Assembly (NCBI GenBank): GCA_016927095.1
Contig: JAFGNI010000659.1
Coordinates: 1 to 8,130, forward strand
Length of the DNA stretch: 8,130 nucleotides
Origin: Anaerolineae bacterium
GTDB lineage: Bacteria; Chloroflexota; Anaerolineae; B4-G1; SLSP01
Reading direction: 5' to 3'
A program made the translations under genes and the position numbers. Within the stretch, counting starts at the first letter, position 1, and every line of letters begins with the position of its first letter. Below the pieces are notes generated by a model. That model had not been told where the DNA came from. It made no database searches and saw nothing but the letters and a program-made list of their open reading frames with translations. Below are positions 6,251-8,130 of this stretch, one piece after another.

Positions 6251-6311
6251 GTAGGGGCAGGGCTTGTCCCTGCCCTCCCGCGCCGAGGGCACCCACAAGG
6301 GGCGCCCCGAC
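6251..6311. repeat. Double-hairpin REP/MITE-like element
   Basis: Outer ends GTAGGGGC (6251-6258) and GCCCCGAC (6304-6311) are inverted repeats matching at seven of eight bases. Inside, GGGCAGGG (6255-6262), loop CTTGT, and CCCTGCCC (6268-6275) form a perfect eight-base stem. GGGCACCC (6287-6294), loop ACAAG, and GGGCGCCC (6300-6307) form a stem with seven of eight pairs. Comparing one 27-base arm with the reverse complement of the other, most differences are compensatory stem changes while loop and flanks are kept. It lies 42 bases after the MoaD-like gene, where it could stabilise or end the transcript. Similar elements are, from memory, common in Chloroflexota-type genomes. Confidence 0.6.
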
Positions 6312-6374
6312 CCCCCAACGACACGACGCTGCAGAAACACTGCGCCTCCCGCTCCTGGTGATCCGCCGCCTTCA

Positions 6375-6383
6375 TGCTATCCT
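6375..6383 (+). promoter_or_regulatory. Extended -10 promoter for crp2
   Basis: TGC followed by TATCCT (6378-6383) is an extended -10 arrangement. TATCCT is the same hexamer found at the crp1/crp2-type promoter at 7170. The predicted transcript starts near 6390, leaving a leader of about 42 bases before the ATG at 6432. No good -35 and no TTGAC-N4-GTCAA site are present at the class II position (around 6348), so crp2 does not seem to be under the same control as the two target operons. Confidence 0.4.
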
Positions 6384-6431
6384 AACTGCTAAGTCACTGA
6401 CTGCAGACAGTAGAAAGGCGGTTCCCCTTCG

Positions 6432-7127
6432 ATGGCTCCACCTCCCACTGACAGGTTCGACGAGCTGGTGACCGCTTTGGCCAAGACAACGTGCTTCACA
6501 GACGTTGATCCAAACCTTTTGCGCGCCGTGGCCCGCGAGGTGATCCCCCAACACTACGACGCCGGCCAGATGGTGCTCCTGGAAAGCGAAGCAAGTGCCG
6601 GACTGGGCGTCATCGCCTCCGGTCGACTGAAAGCGGTGCGGCTCTCGGCCTCGGGGCGAGAACAAATCCTCAGCGTTCTGGGTCCGGGCGAGATCTTCAA
6701 CGCGGTCAGCGTTCTCGCAGAAGCCGCCAATCCCGCCACGATCGTCGCGCTGGACGCGACAGAGCTCTGGATGATCCCGAAGGACCGGTTGGACGGGCTG
6801 CAGGATCGCTACCCGCAGCTCACGCGGATCATCGCGCGCAATCTGGCGAGGCGCGTGCTGGCGTTGGTGGATTTGGTCGAGGATCTCTCGCTGCGCACCG
6901 TCGAGATGCGGTTGGCCCGCCAGATCTTGGAACACGCGGAGCACGGTGTTCTCCCGCGCGAGCCCTGGGCGACACAGGCTGAGATGTCGGCGCGACTGGG
7001 GACGGTTACGTACGTCCTGAACCGCGCCTTGCGGAGTCTGGAAGAAGAGGGACTGATCGACGTAGAACGAGACCGAATCCGTGTGCTGGATGCCGACGGA
7101 CTGGCAGCAAGGGCGGAGGTTGCGTAG
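6432..7127 (+). CDS. Crp/Fnr-family transcription regulator, paralogue of crp1
   Basis: A 231-aa regulator with the family layout: cNMP-type sensor barrel about 20-122 (GREQILSVLGPGEIFN, 75-90), dimer helix about 127-160, winged helix-turn-helix about 180-209. It shares GREQI-x-SVL and EDLS-x-RTV with crp1, so the two are paralogues. Its recognition helix TVTYVLNRALRSL differs: the E and S of crp1 are Y194 and N197, with only R198 kept, so its DNA specificity may differ from FNR's. It has a single cysteine (C21), so no 4Fe-4S cluster. It directly precedes the second perfect FNR-like operator (six bases after its stop), mirroring crp1. The start ATG has only a weak AAAGG upstream (6413-6417). 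A long antisense ORF over this gene is a composition artefact. Confidence 0.92.
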   Translation: MAPPPTDRFDELVTALAKTTCFTDVDPNLLRAVAREVIPQHYDAGQMVLLESEASAGLGVIASGRLKAVRLSASGREQILSVLGPGEIFNAVSVLAEAANPATIVALDATELWMIPKDRLDGLQDRYPQLTRIIARNLARRVLALVDLVEDLSLRTVEMRLARQILEHAEHGVLPREPWATQAEMSARLGTVTYVLNRALRSLEEEGLIDVERDRIRVLDADGLAARAEVA

Positions 7128-7133
7128 CGTCAC

Positions 7134-7175
7134 TTGACTTAAGTCAAAGACCTTCGGGCATCCAGCGTGTATCCT
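7134..7175 (+). promoter_or_regulatory. FNR-like operator and class II promoter of the 270-aa membrane protein
   Basis: TTGACTTAAGTCAA at 7134-7147 is a perfect 14-base palindrome. With its centre (7140.5) at -41.5, the -10 should lie at 7170-7175. The sequence there is TATCCT, four of six consensus bases, and transcription would start near 7182. The 22-base operator-to-minus-10 distance equals that at 1071-1112. The arms are identical in both sites; only the central four bases differ (TTAA against AAAA). Confidence 0.8.
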
Positions 7176-7227
7176 GACTGTGATATGCTGGATGCTTTGT
7201 TGTTTCCCACACACGGAGGTCATCCCT

Positions 7228-8040
7228 ATGGATAAGTCTATCCGTTATAAGTTGGGCCTGGCGCTGGCGGTGATTGGGGCACTACTGTGCATCTTCGGCA
7301 CCCTAGCCGTCTTCATGCGCTGGTACCATCCCGTGATGGGTGCGGAAGTCGCCGCGGGCCGCCCGGACGAGAAGACGATCGTCCAATATGTCTTCCCTGC
7401 CTTGAGCGACATCGGCGTGATCGCAGGGGTGCTCTGGGCGCTGGCGGCCCTCGCGTTTGGGATGCGGAAACCGTGGGCCTGGACGTTGGGCGTGGTCGCC
7501 AACGTGATGGCGTTGCAGAGCAGCTTCTTCCCGATGATCCCCCCGGTCACGCGGGGGTTGCCGCCGGCGAACGCCATCATCTTCGTCCCCAGCCTAGTGA
7601 GCTTCGTCCTGATGCTGACCCTGGTGCGCAAGGTGGATTGGTGGGTGCTGGTGATCTCGCTCTTCTCGGGAATCGCCATGGTGCTCTCCTTTATGAACGG
7701 CGTCGCATCCACCGATAAGATCATCGTCACCGGCGCCAGCCTCTTCGTCGCGGTGCAGCGGCTCAACTGGATCGCGGCACTGGGCTGGGGCGTCTTCACC
7801 GTGGGTCTGATCGTCAAGCCCGTCGACTGGGTCCGCTGGGTCGGGCGGGGCGCAGCGACGTTGGAGCTGGTGGCGGGCCTTCCGCTGGGCATCGTGACTG
7901 CGGCAGAGGCCGGGCGCTTCTCCATGTTCCTGCCGGCGCCACTGCTGAGCGGCGCACTGCTCATCCTGCTGCTGTTACCGCTGGGCACGAGGTTGACAAC
8001 CCGCAATCTGGGCGTCCAAGAAAGGTTAGCTCACGGATAG
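7228..8040 (+). CDS. Polytopic membrane protein of unknown function, FNR-type operator target
   Basis: A 270-aa protein I do not recognise, with seven or eight hydrophobic helices (roughly 9-30, 55-77, 83-99, 114-134, 137-155, 180-197, 207-226, 234-252). The extracytoplasmic-looking loops hold RWYHPVMGAE (31-40) and FFPMIPPVTRGLPPAN (100-115). No metal-binding or catalytic motif is clear. The start at ATG 7228 is chosen because ACGGAGGT (7213-7220) sits seven bases upstream. In-frame GTG 7180 lies at or before the predicted transcript start (7182), and ATG 7192 has no ribosome-binding site. It is transcribed alone from the operator-promoter at 7134-7175, so it is probably in the same regulon as the 12-TM operon. 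It could be a sensor, transporter or accessory respiratory protein. Confidence 0.82.
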   Translation: MDKSIRYKLGLALAVIGALLCIFGTLAVFMRWYHPVMGAEVAAGRPDEKTIVQYVFPALSDIGVIAGVLWALAALAFGMRKPWAWTLGVVANVMALQSSFFPMIPPVTRGLPPANAIIFVPSLVSFVLMLTLVRKVDWWVLVISLFSGIAMVLSFMNGVASTDKIIVTGASLFVAVQRLNWIAALGWGVFTVGLIVKPVDWVRWVGRGAATLELVAGLPLGIVTAAEAGRFSMFLPAPLLSGALLILLLLPLGTRLTTRNLGVQERLAHG

Positions 8041-8070
8041 CCGCAGATCGACACAGATTGTCCGCAGGAT
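8041..8070. repeat. Three degenerate decamer repeats
   Basis: Immediately after the last stop codon are three consecutive ten-base units, CCGCAGATCG, ACACAGATTG and TCCGCAGGAT, sharing a C-(G/A)-CAG-(A/G)-AT-like core. Intergenic decamer runs of the CGCAGATT type are, from memory, widespread in environmental bacterial genomes. The remaining 60 bases to the window edge show no gene I can support. Confidence 0.3.
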
Positions 8071-8130
8071 ATGCCTGCAAATACCACGGAAACGGGCCGA
8101 AGCGTCGCCGATCGTTGCGGAAGACACGGC

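Noticed and set aside
6255..6275. Perfect stem-loop as an intrinsic terminator for the MoaD-like operon
   Set aside because: No U-run follows; it is better explained as one half of the double-hairpin repeat.
6372..7223. 283-aa antisense ORF over crp2
   Set aside because: The + strand gene is a clear Crp/Fnr regulator; the antisense translation has no domain and arises from GC-rich codon bias.
7245..8006. 253-aa antisense ORF over the last membrane protein
   Set aside because: Ser/Thr/Pro-rich shadow of a hydrophobic gene with a good ribosome-binding site and promoter on the + strand.
8071..8130. Possible gene starting at ATG 8071 and running off the right edge
   Set aside because: Twenty codons only, ribosome-binding site too close, no recognisable sequence.

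Overview
The window is GC-rich bacterial DNA with all recognisable genes on the + strand. The gene content (DNR/FNR-like regulators without Fe-S cysteines, an NirV-like formylglycine-enzyme-fold lipoprotein, a YgbA-type protein, polytopic membrane proteins, dispersed double-hairpin repeats) fits an environmental member of the Chloroflexota, perhaps the Anaerolineae/Ardenticatenia side. That placement is an inference from style and recall, not from a marker gene.

Layout. (1) 1-1047: a sigma70-like promoter, a short leader ORF and a Crp/Fnr-family regulator (crp1). (2) 1071-4534: a perfect FNR-like operator, TTGAC-N4-GTCAA, with a -10 element at class II spacing. It drives a tightly coupled three-gene operon: a 12-TM histidine-bearing membrane protein resembling a very divergent heme-copper oxidase/NO reductase core, a lipoprotein with an FGE-sulfatase fold lacking the catalytic cysteines, and a CtaB-like protoheme IX farnesyltransferase. 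(3) 4535-4812: an intergenic region with a two-arm REP-like repeat. (4) 4813-6208: a second operon of an unknown six-TM protein, a YgbA-family (NO-stress associated) gene broken by a one-base frameshift, and a MoaD/ThiS-fold protein without a C-terminal di-glycine. (5) 6251-6311: a second double-hairpin repeat. (6) 6375-7127: a paralogous Crp/Fnr regulator (crp2). (7) 7134-8040: a second perfect TTGAC-N4-GTCAA operator with the same operator-to-minus-10 distance, driving an unknown polytopic membrane protein. (8) 8041-8130: short degenerate decamer repeats, no gene seen.

Taken together this looks like a nitrogen-oxide or low-oxygen response island. Two DNR/NnrR-like regulators sit directly upstream of two matching operators. 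The first operator controls a candidate heme-binding membrane protein with its own heme farnesyltransferase. The co-location with YgbA and NirV-like genes points towards nitric oxide or denitrification rather than ordinary aerobic respiration. The biochemical role of the 12-TM protein is not established by the sequence; it is the best candidate here for an undescribed system.
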